A stretch of 34,136 nt of DNA, taken from Paenibacillus piri. GTDB lineage: Bacteria; Bacillota; Bacilli; Paenibacillales; NBRC-103111. Location of the stretch: positions 1-34,136 of the forward strand of contig NZ_SMRT01000037.1 of NCBI RefSeq assembly GCF_004354045.1, written 5' to 3'. The translations under genes and the position numbers were made by a program. Below are positions 15,098 to 22,335 of this stretch, in pieces; within the stretch, counting starts at the first letter, position 1, and each line of letters starts with the position of its first letter. The notes below the pieces were generated by a model. It had not been told where the DNA came from and searched no databases. It worked only from the letters and a program-made list of their open reading frames with translations.

Positions 15098-15540
15098 GTT
15101 TTTACATTTAAATGCGTTTACGCCCCTCAACAGTACAACGACAAGATAGTACCTGAAAAGAAACCTTGTTAAATCAAGGTTTTTTTTCTAGGGAGTTTCT
15201 TGTCGTTTTTTTTGCGACAAGAATGTACCAACATAATGTGCCGACGTCAAGAAAATACACAGAAAATGTTCAAGTACAAGCAGGTAGGTGGCTAAAGGGG
15301 GATAAGATTAGAAGAACTAGGCCAGCTCGTCTGAAAGTTCAATCGATTGCCCAATGCTTGAGCTTAATTCGTCTCCGACGGAGACGATCTACATGTGCTG
15401 ACGGATGAAATCATGTACCTCCGTAAATGCGTGGGCAGCCCCTTCATTTTTACCTAGCAATAAGACTTGGAAGTGTCACCGTCCCGGAGCCTTGGGAAGA
15501 TTTCATCCAAGTCACCGACTAAGTTTTATATATCCATAAA
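15098..15540 (+). other. Gene-free stretch with stacked hairpins and protein relics
   Basis: No intact gene is seen. AAACCTTG/CAAGGTTT (15161-15182) followed by eight T is a terminator. ACGACAAG (15138-15145) can pair with CTTGTCGT (15199-15206), again followed by T8, and the same CTTGTCG can instead pair with CGACAAG at 15215-15221. A palindrome CGTCTCC-GA-GGAGACG lies near 15371. The frame DDLHVLTDEIMYLRKCVGSP (about 15384-15443) reads like a decayed gene end. Confidence 0.4.
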
Positions 15541-15545
15541 ATATA

Positions 15546-15574
15546 TTTACATATTATATCTTTTTGATATAATA
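15546..15574 (+). promoter_or_regulatory. Promoter overlapped by PadR-type operator (VOC-MFS)
   Basis: -35 TTTACA (15546-15551), a 16-base spacer and -10 TATAAT (15568-15573). TATTATATC (15552-15560) and GATATAATA (15566-15574) form a 9-base inverted repeat with TTTTT between, so the operator covers the spacer and -10. The same arrangement recurs before the PadR gene. Confidence 0.8.
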
Positions 15575-15608
15575 AAATCGATCAAACATAAAAAGGAGGC
15601 ATTATACC

Positions 15609-15962
15609 ATGTTTAAGAGTGGCAATGTGACTGTCATGGTAGCGGATTTAAAAAAGGCAGTAAAATTTTATGTCGAAACCCTTGGATTAAAGCTTCAACA
15701 CGAAATGGACGGGCATTTTGCGCAGGTCGAAGCACCGGGATTGACGATTGGTCTCCTACATCTTGCCGGAGAACATGGCTCTCAACCGGGAAAATCGGGC
15801 AGCATGTCTATTGGATTTGAGGTACAAGAATTAGAGTCAGCCATCGAGACATTGAAATCCCGCGGCGTTGAATTCCTTGATTCTACAGAAGGTAAAGCGG
15901 CCCAGCTCGTACATTTCAATGATCCTGACGGTAATACGCTCTACTTGATTTGTAATCGTTAA
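15609..15962 (+). CDS. VOC/glyoxalase-family protein
   Basis: 117 residues, one VOC domain: VTVMVADLKKAVKFYVETLG at the start, metal-type His in LLHLAGEHG, and the closing HFNDPDGNTLYLI with Glu replaced by Leu-Tyr in the last strand. AAGGAGG lies nine bases before ATG 15609. It is the first gene of a transcript with the MFS exporter (43 bases between) and sits under the inverted-repeat operator. Small VOC proteins beside exporters often bind or modify a drug (bleomycin/fosfomycin-type); the ligand is not predictable here. Confidence 0.87.
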   Translation: MFKSGNVTVMVADLKKAVKFYVETLGLKLQHEMDGHFAQVEAPGLTIGLLHLAGEHGSQPGKSGSMSIGFEVQELESAIETLKSRGVEFLDSTEGKAAQLVHFNDPDGNTLYLICNR

Positions 15963-16005
15963 GTCAAGTAGAGAAAACGAGATAATAAAAGGAGGCGAAT
16001 TCCGC

Positions 16006-17400
16006 ATGACCCCCAAAACCAACGTCAACATGGTCGTTGCCGGACTGCTGGTGGCGATGTTCATCGGCGCGTTGGACGTGACCATCGTCGCCACCGCCAC
16101 ACCGCATATTATCGCGGATTTGCATGGTGAGAGCCTGTTTAGTTGGGTGTTCGCGGTTTATACGTTGACCACCTGTGTAGCAGTGCCTATTTTTGGCAAG
16201 CTGGCCGATTTGTTCGGGCGCAAAGCCGTGTTCGCGATCGGCATCGGTTTGTTCATACTCGGTTCCATTTTGTGCGGGGCAGCACAGTCGATGACGGAAC
16301 TCATTTGGTTCCGGGCCTTGCAAGGAATTGGGGCCGGGGCGTTGGGGCCCGTGTGCTTTACGGTTATCGGCGATTTGTTCTCGGGCAAGCAACGCGGCAA
16401 AATGATGGGCGTCTTCACGTCCGTTTGGTCCGTGGCAGGCTTGCTCGGCCCGCTTATCGGCGGTTATTTCGTCGACCAGGTGTCGTGGCGTTGGATTTTC
16501 TATATCAACGTGCCGATCGGCGCCGCCGCCTTGCTGCTGGTCACCGTATTTTTGCACCAACCGATCGAGCGCCGGGCGAAAAAAATCGATTACCTCGGCG
16601 CGCTCACCTTTACGGTTTCCTTTTCCGCGCTCTTGTATGCGCTGCTGAGCGGCGGGTCCGACCATCCGTGGGATTCCCCGTTGATTGTGGGGCTGTTCGC
16701 GGCATCGGCCGTATTTTTGCTGTTGTTCCTCTGGATCGAAAAACGGGCAGAGGAGCCGATGATGCCGTTGTCGATTTTCCGCATCCGTGTAATGAACGTG
16801 ACAAATATTAGTGGTTTTCTGACGTTCAGCATCACGACGGGTTTGACGGTTTACGCGCCGATCTGGATTCAGTCCGTGCTCGGCATTTCCGCGACAAGCT
16901 CAGGCCTGATCGTCATGCCGATGTCGCTGGCATGGCCGCTCGCTGCCAACATTGCCGGCAGACTTATGTACCGGATAGGGGTAAAGGCGTCGATCGTGTT
17001 CGGCTCTTGTCTGGTAGTGGCCGGCTCCATCTGGCTTGCCGCGCTTCAGATTAACTCGCCCTACGTTTACTGGATTGGTATCCTCGTCATAATCGGGCTG
17101 GGGATGGGCTCCGTTGCGACGCCCTCCACCGTTGTCGTACAATCGGTTGTCGGCTGGGAAAAACGCGGCGTCGCCAACGCTTCCAGCATGCTAATGCGCG
17201 CGCTGGGCCAAACGGTTGGCATCGCGGTGTTCGGTACGATTTACAACCAGCATGTGACAACGCTCGGCTCCAAATCGGAGCTGGCTGCCGGTATGCATGC
17301 CGTTTTTCTGCTTATGTGCGGCATTGCGATTGTGAACCTACTCGCCGTGCTGCTCCTGCCGAAACACCGCAATGTAATAGCGCAGCAGCAGTCGGTGTGA
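16006..17400 (+). CDS. MFS multidrug exporter, DHA2 (EmrB/QacA) type
   Basis: 464 residues with 12-14 hydrophobic segments. Motif D1-like LDVTIVATATPHI in TM1, motif A GKLADLFGRKAV after TM2, motif B ALQGIGAGALGP in TM4 and the antiporter motif C-like VAGLLGPLIGGYFVDQVSWRW (split over 16435-16495) place it among drug:H+ antiporters. AAGGAGG precedes ATG 16006. It is co-transcribed with the VOC gene and ends at a clear terminator, followed by the divergently controlled but same-strand PadR gene. The set is a typical inducible resistance unit: drug-binding protein, pump, repressor. GC-rich. Confidence 0.9.
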   Translation: MTPKTNVNMVVAGLLVAMFIGALDVTIVATATPHIIADLHGESLFSWVFAVYTLTTCVAVPIFGKLADLFGRKAVFAIGIGLFILGSILCGAAQSMTELIWFRALQGIGAGALGPVCFTVIGDLFSGKQRGKMMGVFTSVWSVAGLLGPLIGGYFVDQVSWRWIFYINVPIGAAALLLVTVFLHQPIERRAKKIDYLGALTFTVSFSALLYALLSGGSDHPWDSPLIVGLFAASAVFLLLFLWIEKRAEEPMMPLSIFRIRVMNVTNISGFLTFSITTGLTVYAPIWIQSVLGISATSSGLIVMPMSLAWPLAANIAGRLMYRIGVKASIVFGSCLVVAGSIWLAALQINSPYVYWIGILVIIGLGMGSVATPSTVVVQSVVGWEKRGVANASSMLMRALGQTVGIAVFGTIYNQHVTTLGSKSELAAGMHAVFLLMCGIAIVNLLAVLLLPKHRNVIAQQQSV

Positions 17401-17432
17401 CAGGGATCGGTCGTAAATGGATGAGGACTGGG

Positions 17433-17460
17433 AAAAGTCGCGACGACCGCGGCTTTTCTG
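17433..17460 (+). terminator. Intrinsic terminator after the MFS gene
   Basis: AAAAGTCGCG (17433-17442) pairs with CGCGGCTTTT (17448-17457) with one G-T pair; CTGTTTTC follows. It separates the VOC-MFS transcript from the padR promoter. Confidence 0.7.
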
Positions 17461-17489
17461 TTTTCGGGCAACCGTAAGCTATACTGTTG

Positions 17490-17520
17490 TTTACTTATTA
17501 TATCTATTCGATATAATAAG
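17490..17520 (+). promoter_or_regulatory. Promoter overlapped by PadR-type operator (padR)
   Basis: -35 TTTACT (17490-17495), 16 bases, -10 TATAAT (17512-17517). The arms CTTATTATATC and GATATAATAAG (17494-17504, 17510-17520) are a perfect 11-base inverted repeat around TATTC. It matches the operator at 15552-15574 in arms, spacing and position relative to the -10. Confidence 0.85.
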
Positions 17521-17551
17521 AGCAGTTAAACTTATAAGGGAGGCCAATTAC

Positions 17552-18127
17552 TTGAACGAATTATTCATACTCGGCGAATTGATGAATAACCCGATGCATG
17601 GCTATCTGTTGCATCAGATCTTGAACGGGGCTATTGGACCTACGCGAAAAATCAGTTGGGGGGTGCTTTATCCGCTCATTCACGGCCTGCTTGCAGACGG
17701 ACTGATCGAGCAGGTCCCCGATGAACAACCGGAGGGCGCTCGACAGGGAAGAGGAAAAAAGAAAATAATGTATAGCAATACCGAAGAAGGCAAAATGCGC
17801 TTTTTTCGGTTGATGGAAGAGCCTATTCCATACTCGCCGGATTACGAGCTGCACTTTTATATTAAACTGAAAAATTTTGAACTGATCAGTAGGGAGCTGC
17901 GTTTTTTAATATTGCACCAGTACAAGGACTACCTGCGGTATGAGATCCGCCATGAGGAAGAACGGATTGATTATGTGAACAAGGATGAGCGGATACCAAA
18001 CGGGGAACAGCAGTATATTCTGATCTTTTTCCGGCATCGGTTGGAAAAGCTCCGTTTTGACGAAGAGTGGGTTTTACAGTTAATCAATAGCCATCGAACG
18101 AATGGGGAAGGGCTTGAACGGGAGTGA
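17552..18127 (+). CDS. PadR-family transcriptional repressor
   Basis: 191 residues from TTG 17552, which has AAGGGAGG eight bases upstream; frames open further upstream cross the promoter and are discounted. The PadR winged helix is clear: LFILGELMNNPMHGYLLHQI, the recognition stretch SWGVLYPLIHGLLADGLIEQ, then the beta-wing with GKKKIMYSNTEEGK. The C-terminal part is the helical PadR dimerisation domain. Identical inverted repeats before this gene and before the VOC-MFS operon indicate that it controls both and itself. Ligand binding, probably of an exported drug, would release it. Confidence 0.9.
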   Translation: MNELFILGELMNNPMHGYLLHQILNGAIGPTRKISWGVLYPLIHGLLADGLIEQVPDEQPEGARQGRGKKKIMYSNTEEGKMRFFRLMEEPIPYSPDYELHFYIKLKNFELISRELRFLILHQYKDYLRYEIRHEEERIDYVNKDERIPNGEQQYILIFFRHRLEKLRFDEEWVLQLINSHRTNGEGLERE

Positions 18128-18205
18128 ACCCGGAAATGTTTAAGCGAAGCATAGCAGATGCTCGGAGCAGTGTACTGTACTTCGTCATAAAGGTGACGAT
18201 GGTAG

Positions 18206-18331
18206 CTCAGTGATTTATTCCCGCTTATTCTCGGCATTTCCGACGTTGCGGCTCTGAGAATCACGCTGCTGCTCGATGTCAGCGTTTACGGCGCATGCGT
18301 GATCCCTTTGCTTAAGGATGGACCTACATAA
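18206..18331 (+). pseudogene. C-terminal relic of an MFS transporter
   Basis: The frame reads LFPLILGISDVAALRITLLL followed by DVSVYGACVIPLLKDGPT and a stop at 18329-18331. It looks like the last membrane helices of a fosmidomycin-resistance-like MFS protein. Nothing upstream in frame resembles the rest of such a gene, so it is a leftover of a deleted cassette gene lying just before repeat copy 10. Confidence 0.45.
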
Positions 18332-18361
18332 AGCTTGGTTGTACTTTCATGGAATGTTTAA

Positions 18362-18457
18362 GCTAACGGGTAACGATAGTGCAGGAAACACATCATAAGG
18401 CCGCCGCAAGAATCAATCGGGCGGCCTCATTAAGCGATCGGGCAGTTAAGTTCAATG
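18362..18457 (+). repeat. Dispersed hairpin repeat, copy 10
   Basis: The left motif GCTAACGGGTAACGATAGTG (18362-18381), the strong hairpin AGGCCGCC/GGCGGCCT (18398-18427), and the right motif GCGATCGGGCAGTTAAGTTC ending CAATG (18434-18457). It follows the MFS relic and precedes the DUF7710-like gene by about 50 bases. Confidence 0.87.
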
Positions 18458-18508
18458 CTTCCCCTAGAAAGCTATAAAATGTAGAACAATAAAAAATGGG
18501 TGATTTTT

Positions 18509-18781
18509 ATGTTAGAAGATGCTGTTTGGGGGATATTTGTGGCTGAAGCAACAGGGCGTTTTCCAAACTTTTTTCCGATTGCCGTCTATACGTCAAAAGA
18601 AAGAGCAATTGAAGAAATTAATGCTTTACCAAGGGATTTAAATTATCAGTTACTTAGATTGCCAGTAAATCGTAACTTCGCATACTATAATAAGAAGACT
18701 GGTAAGTTGGTTGGGATGGATGGCGTTTACCATGAACACTATCATCATAAAGATGATGATAACAAAAGGGATGACCAGTAA
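18509..18781 (+). CDS. Small protein, possibly DUF7710-like
   Basis: 90 residues from ATG 18509 (GGGTGA eight bases upstream; GTG 18500 is less likely). The layout VWGIFVAEATGRFPNFFPIA then YTSKERAIEEINALP then YQLLRLPVN and YYNKKTGKL resembles the DUF7710 group, small proteins of unknown function with a conserved G-R-F-P and a following helix. The tail is His/Asp-rich (HEHYHHKDDDNKRDDQ). No membrane segment. It is one gene between repeat copies 10 and 11, a typical unit of this region. Confidence 0.7.
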   Translation: MLEDAVWGIFVAEATGRFPNFFPIAVYTSKERAIEEINALPRDLNYQLLRLPVNRNFAYYNKKTGKLVGMDGVYHEHYHHKDDDNKRDDQ

Positions 18782-18791
18782 TTTATAATTG

Positions 18792-18875
18792 AGCGAAGGG
18801 AGACGATAGTTAAACGAGCAGACCGCCGCGGCAGTCTGCTTTTTCTTTAAAGTAACTGGCAGGATAATGCAATAG
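18792..18875 (+). repeat. Dispersed hairpin repeat, copy 11
   Basis: The left motif GCGAAGGGAGACGATAGTTA, the near-perfect hairpin AGCAGAC-GCC ... GGC-GTCTGCT form (18817-18840) with TTTTTC tail, and the right motif GTAACTGGCAGGATAATGCA (from 18852). It begins 11 bases after the stop of the preceding gene; the next gene starts about 57 bases after it. Confidence 0.83.
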
Positions 18876-18931
18876 ATCTATCCATATTATGGTAAAATAG
18901 TTGTGAAAACTTTTAAATAATGAGGTGAAAA

Positions 18932-19449
18932 ATGCAACGATCAAATATTCTAGGTAAGGTCACTTGCTTTATCACTAGGGAAAAAGAAACGAAAAAGAGC
19001 TTCTTCTCATTCAACATCCAAATGCAGGTATTCAATTTCCAGCAGGTACGGTTGAAGTAAATGAGGATTTTAAACAAGCTGCCTTGCGAGAAGCTTATGA
19101 AGAAACTGGTTTGGATGAATTTATTACATGTAACTATATTGGGAAGCAAGATATTAATTTATCAGGTAAGCACGTTATTTTCCAGAATGCAAAGGTATTC
19201 TCCAGGCCTGACTTGGCAAGCTTTCAATGGGTAGAAATTAGAAAGGGTATCACTGTACAAGAAGAACGTAGACAAGAGAATTTTGTCCAAGTATCTTACA
19301 TCGAAGGAGATAAATATCCGGAGCCAAATTACATAACTTTTCAAATAACAGGCTGGGTAGAAGATTCTAATTTAGCCTCCAAAGTCTCAAGACATTTTTA
19401 CCACTTACGTTCAGATTGTAAGCTAAACGAGTGGGAGCAAGCATTTTAG
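18932..19449 (+). pseudogene. NUDIX hydrolase, frameshifted
   Basis: ATG 18932 with GAGGTGA upstream opens a frame reading MQRSNILGKVTCFITREKET, then shifts at an A-rich run (about 18984-18993). The frame-corrected reading ELLLIQHPNAGIQFPAGTVE leads into a complete NUDIX box ending REAYEETGL at about 19088-19114 and continues to the stop at 19447-19449. One base separates it from an intact gene of about 170 codons. A TATTATGGTAAAAT promoter-like stretch lies at 18886-18899. It could be a true mutation or a sequencing error in the A-run. Confidence 0.8.
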
Positions 19450-19517
19450 CCCCCAAATGAATTTGGACAATACACCCATTACTTCGATACAATAATATTG
19501 AGGCGGAGGGGAACGAA

Positions 19518-19844
19518 ATGAAGAAGAAGCAGTACGACCTGAATTTCAAGAAGATGGTGGTCGCCAAAGGGAAAGAAATTGGAAACATGACCGCCGTAGC
19601 AAGGCAGCATGAACTGGATCCGAAGATGGTTCTTAGGTGGGCCAGAGAACTGAACCGAAAGGATCTCGATCAGTTAGAGGGAACAAGCATCAAGCAAGCG
19701 AAGTTCATTCCAACAGCTGAAGATTATGCACAGCTTCAAAAAGAGAACGAAAAGCTTAAGAAGCTCTACGCCGAGCAAGCCCTCGAGAGGGACATTCTCA
19801 AAGACCTACTAAAAAAAACGAACCCGCACTTGCGGATAAAATAG
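19518..19844 (+). CDS. IS3-family transposase OrfA
   Basis: 108 residues, ATG 19518 with GGCGGAGGGG upstream. The N-terminal helix-turn-helix (FKKMVVAKGKEIGNMTAVAR, KMVLRWARE) binds the IS ends; the C-terminal leucine-zipper-like segment LQKENEKLKKLYAEQALERD mediates dimer formation. The run CTAAAAAAAACG at 19808-19819 is a classic -1 slippery sequence that would fuse OrfA to OrfB. Confidence 0.88.
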   Translation: MKKKQYDLNFKKMVVAKGKEIGNMTAVARQHELDPKMVLRWARELNRKDLDQLEGTSIKQAKFIPTAEDYAQLQKENEKLKKLYAEQALERDILKDLLKKTNPHLRIK

Positions 19845-20776
19845 AAATCGCTCAGAAGTATATTGGTCAAGGGCATTGCATCAGCTTTGTGCTACGAGTG
19901 CTTGATGTGGAGCGATCCACCTACTATGCCCATGTGAGCAGAAGGCAGCAAGCGGTGGCAGTGGCGACACACAGCGCTGGTCGTCCCGTACCGGGCTTAT
20001 CGTATACACAGGACGGCAAGCTGGTCAGCGACGAGCAAATCTGCGAGTGGATCATGGAGTTTCTGGCAGGCGAGGGCGCGTCATACGGCTATCGCAAGCT
20101 AACGGTGCTACTCAGAAGTCGCCATGGTCTGCGGATCAATAAAAAGAAGGTCTACCGCCTGTGCAAGCGAATGGATGTGCTTCGCCCCCAGCGACAGCTT
20201 AAGATCAAATATCCCAAACGACTGGCTAATAATCGCGTCATAACAGACTCCAATCAGCTCTGGGAAACGGATATTAAGTATGGCTGGCTCCACGGCGAGC
20301 AGCGATTCTTCTTCTTAATGAGCATCATTGATGTCTTTGATCGCGTCATCATCGCCTATCATATCGGATTGACCTGTGAATCCCGGCATCTCGTTCAGAT
20401 CACGCAAGAAGCACTGATGAAGCGCCAACTCTTTGATAAAGTGAATAAGCCGGTCATCCGATCAGACAACGGTCCACAGTTTATTAGTCATTGATTTGAA
20501 GAGGCGTGCGCGGAGTTTGAAATCATTCACGAACGCATACCGCCAAAGATGCCGAATAAGAACGCTCATATTGAATCGTTTCATGCCATTCTGGAATCCG
20601 AGTGTTATCGTCGCCATGAGCTTGAGACCTATCGACAGGCTTATGAAATCGTCTGTCAGTTTATCCAGGATTACAATCGCATCCGAATCCATGGCAGCAT
20701 CTACGACTTCTCGCCATACGAATATATGGAGGCAATTAAGCAAGGAATTGTAACACCGAAGCAGATTAAGGTCTAA
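19845..20776 (+). pseudogene. IS3-family transposase OrfB with internal stop
   Basis: A DDE integrase domain in frame -1 relative to OrfA. The catalytic residues are present: Asp in WETDIKYG, Asp in RSDNGPQF and Glu in NAHIESFHAI. The conserved YGYRKLT precedes the core. The frame is broken by TGA at 20492-20494 after GPQFISH; relatives have an Arg or similar there, and CGA to TGA is a single transition. After the stop, the same frame continues with FEEACAEFEIIHERIPPK to KQIKV. The element is probably inactive unless the stop is read through. Confidence 0.85.
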
Positions 20777-20850
20777 TTCGATCAAAAGCGAAGAAAATTG
20801 GAGCAATACTAAGAGTCATATCGAATAAAAGGTGCATTGTCCATAATAAG

Positions 20851-20940
20851 GGTGTCTGGCCGCAAGAACAGGCATTAATGACGGCAACGGCACAGAACAT
20901 AAAGAAGATCGCCCTCCACCTGGCCAAGAAGGCCAAGTAG
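20851..20940 (+). pseudogene. C-terminal remnant of an IS1182-like transposase
   Basis: The frame VWPQEQALMTATAQNIKKIA followed by LHLAKKAK and TAG (20938-20940) is the typical C-terminus of IS1182-type transposases. The rest is missing; the IS3 element abuts its left edge. Confidence 0.7.
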
Positions 20941-21042
20941 AGGGCGATTACTGTTTAAGACAACAACTTTGAACCTAAATTAATTCATAAGCAACTTTCA
21001 AGGGTTCCATAATCAAGAAAAAGTGGGTTTCTAAACAGTCTG

Positions 21043-21064
21043 GACGCCGTCAGGCGTTTTTCTT
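21043..21064 (+). terminator. Intrinsic terminator
   Basis: GACGCC-GTCA-GGCGTT followed by TTTCTT (21043-21064). It points rightward and probably belonged to the transposase remnant or its host sequence. About 180 gene-free bases (20941-21118) surround it. Confidence 0.55.
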
Positions 21065-21118
21065 AATTTTCTTTCTCGTGGCGAAATTCGTTCCAAACGG
21101 TAACCTTCAACGTTCTGT

Positions 21119-21300
21119 TCACAGGCAGCTTCCTCCTCGGAACACTAGTCCGTGCGGATCGATCATGAACTTTTTCGAAGCTCCTTTATCGAATTCGGAA
21201 TAGGCTGCTGGAGCTTGATTCAGCGAGATTTTGGTGGCGTTTACCACCTTGGCGATTTGCGCTTGTCTACTCAGGATAGCCATTATCAAATGGGTAAAAA
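21119..21300 (-). pseudogene. C-terminal fragment of a formaldehyde dehydrogenase (FdhA-like) gene
   Basis: The minus frame reads MAILSRQAQIAKVVNATKIS, then LNQAPAAYSEFDKGASKKFM and IDPHGL before a short new tail and the stop at 21119-21121. About 39 of 47 residues match the C-terminus of the intact gene at 32366-33583. The rest of the gene is absent, so this is a decayed paralogue on the opposite strand, at the distal end of the ABC-transporter operon. Confidence 0.85.
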
Positions 21301-21319
21301 TGGATTAAAATAGTTCCAT

Positions 21320-21493
21320 CTACCAATCGCTAGCCAGCTTCCAAATTTTATTTGGATCCGCTTGAGACGCCCATTTGCCGTTCATCGGATACCCATCGCC
21401 GTCATAATCACCGGCCCAAATTCGATCATGCGTCTTTCTTAAACGTTCAATCCGTTCGTCGTCAATTTTCTTTCGATTCATATCCGTAATCAT
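21320..21493 (-). CDS. Small 57-residue protein, unknown
   Basis: ATG at 21491-21493 (minus) with AAGGAAGAG eight bases upstream, 26 bases after the permease stop, so probably in the same transcript. The protein is hydrophilic: MITDMNRKKIDDERIERLRK, then WAGDYDGDGYPMNGKW. The DYDGDGYP stretch resembles a Ca-binding turn or the start of a larger enzyme. It may be a true small protein or the N-terminus of a truncated gene, since a dehydrogenase fragment follows immediately. Confidence 0.5.
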   Translation of the reverse strand: MITDMNRKKIDDERIERLRKTHDRIWAGDYDGDGYPMNGKWASQADPNKIWKLASDW

Positions 21494-21519
21494 GTAAAAC
21501 TCTTCCTTTTTTAAAAATG

Positions 21520-22335
21520 TCAACCCTTGAGTGCCCCCATTGTAAGACCTTGAACGATGTATTTTTGAACAATGAATGTCATGAGCAGTGTTGGAATGAT
21601 ATAGAGCATCCCCGCTGCCGACATTAAATCCCATCGGATGCCGAATTCATGTGTCATTTGTGCAATGGCTATGGGAACGGTTTGAACATCGTTCGTAGTC
21701 GTAGTAACCAATACAAACAAAAATTGATTCCAGGCCCCCATAAAAGTTAAAATCGAAACTACAGCCATGCCGGGCGATGCAAGAGGTAAAGAGATTCTCA
21801 ATAAGGTTTGCAGGCGACTGCAGCCGTCAATGAGTGAAGCCTCCATTAATTCGCCGGGAAGATCACGAAAAAAGTTGTAAAGCACCCAAATCGCAAATGG
21901 CAGCGAGGCGGAAGTCTCCCCCAAAATCAAAGCAAATCTTGTATCCAGCAAATGCAAATTGGCAAACAGCAAGTACAGCGGTATAAATAAAGTTATGGCG
22001 GGAACCATCCTAAGGCCGACAATAATGGAAAGCAGCACACTGCTTCCGGGATATTGGTACTTGGCAAACGCGTATCCTGCCAACGAGGCAATGACAACGA
22101 CCAATACCGTCGTTGAAGCCGCAATAACCGTACTATTGTAGAAATAATGAACCAGATCGTACTCTTTGATTACTTTCGTGAAGTTTTCCAAAGTGACTTC
22201 GCTCGGCAGCGATGCAACAAATATTTCCTTGTTTGTTTTTATGGATGTGATGGCCAACCAAATGATCGGGAAAAATATGAAAACGCTATAAATGCTTAGA
22301 AAGCCGTACTTCGCAAGCGATACCAACGTCTTCAT
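21520..22335 (-). CDS. Sugar ABC transporter permease, MalG/COG0395 type
   Basis: 271 residues with six predicted membrane helices; the N-terminus ends the first helix with IIWLAITSIKTNKEIF, typical of CUT1 MalG-like permeases. The EAA loop reads EASLIDGCSRLQTLLRISLPLA, with conserved E-A-x-x-x-D-G and the later I-x-L-P, the contact for the ATPase. The gene overlaps the upstream permease by four bases. The ATPase is not encoded here, as is usual for CUT1 importers that share an MsmX-type ATPase. Confidence 0.92.
   Translation of the reverse strand: MKTLVSLAKYGFLSIYSVFIFFPIIWLAITSIKTNKEIFVASLPSEVTLENFTKVIKEYDLVHYFYNSTVIAASTTVLVVVIASLAGYAFAKYQYPGSSVLLSIIVGLRMVPAITLFIPLYLLFANLHLLDTRFALILGETSASLPFAIWVLYNFFRDLPGELMEASLIDGCSRLQTLLRISLPLASPGMAVVSILTFMGAWNQFLFVLVTTTTNDVQTVPIAIAQMTHEFGIRWDLMSAAGMLYIIPTLLMTFIVQKYIVQGLTMGALKG

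Larger units (their letters stand above)
19458..20849 (+). mobile_element. IS3-family insertion sequence
   Basis: About 1.39 kb. The left end contains TGGACAATACACC and TTACTTCGATA; the complement of the right end reads TGGACAATGCACC with TTTTATTCGATA, so the termini are imperfect inverted repeats. It carries orfA and orfB in -1 register with an A8 slippery run. No target duplication is visible (left flank CCCCCAAA, right flank GGGTGTC), which suggests a deletion at one side or age. It lies at the right edge of the repeat-punctuated region. Confidence 0.85.

Noticed and set aside
15166..15408. An 80-codon plus-strand ORF in the gene-free stretch
   Set aside because: It runs through terminator hairpins and T-runs, has no ribosome site and resembles no protein family.
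15964..16665. A 233-codon minus-strand ORF opposite the MFS gene
   Set aside because: The GC-rich MFS gene generates long antisense frames; the minus product is Gln/His/Arg-rich without a family pattern.
1220..18875. Reading the repeats as classical integron attC sites
   Set aside because: attC needs inverted RYYYAAC and GTTRRRY cores. Here TAACGGG is directly repeated at both ends, and neither end gives GTTRRRY consistently. No integrase gene is in the window.
1220..18875. CRISPR array
   Set aside because: Repeats are kilobases apart, imperfect, and separated by whole genes; there are no uniform spacers or cas genes.
19458..20849. A target-site duplication around the IS3 element
   Set aside because: Left flank CCCCCAAA and right flank GGGTGTC do not match in any short window.
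20941..21118. A tRNA or other stable RNA between the transposase tail and the fdhA fragment
   Set aside because: Only one terminator hairpin is visible; no cloverleaf or CCA end could be traced. No tRNA or rRNA was found anywhere in the window by eye.
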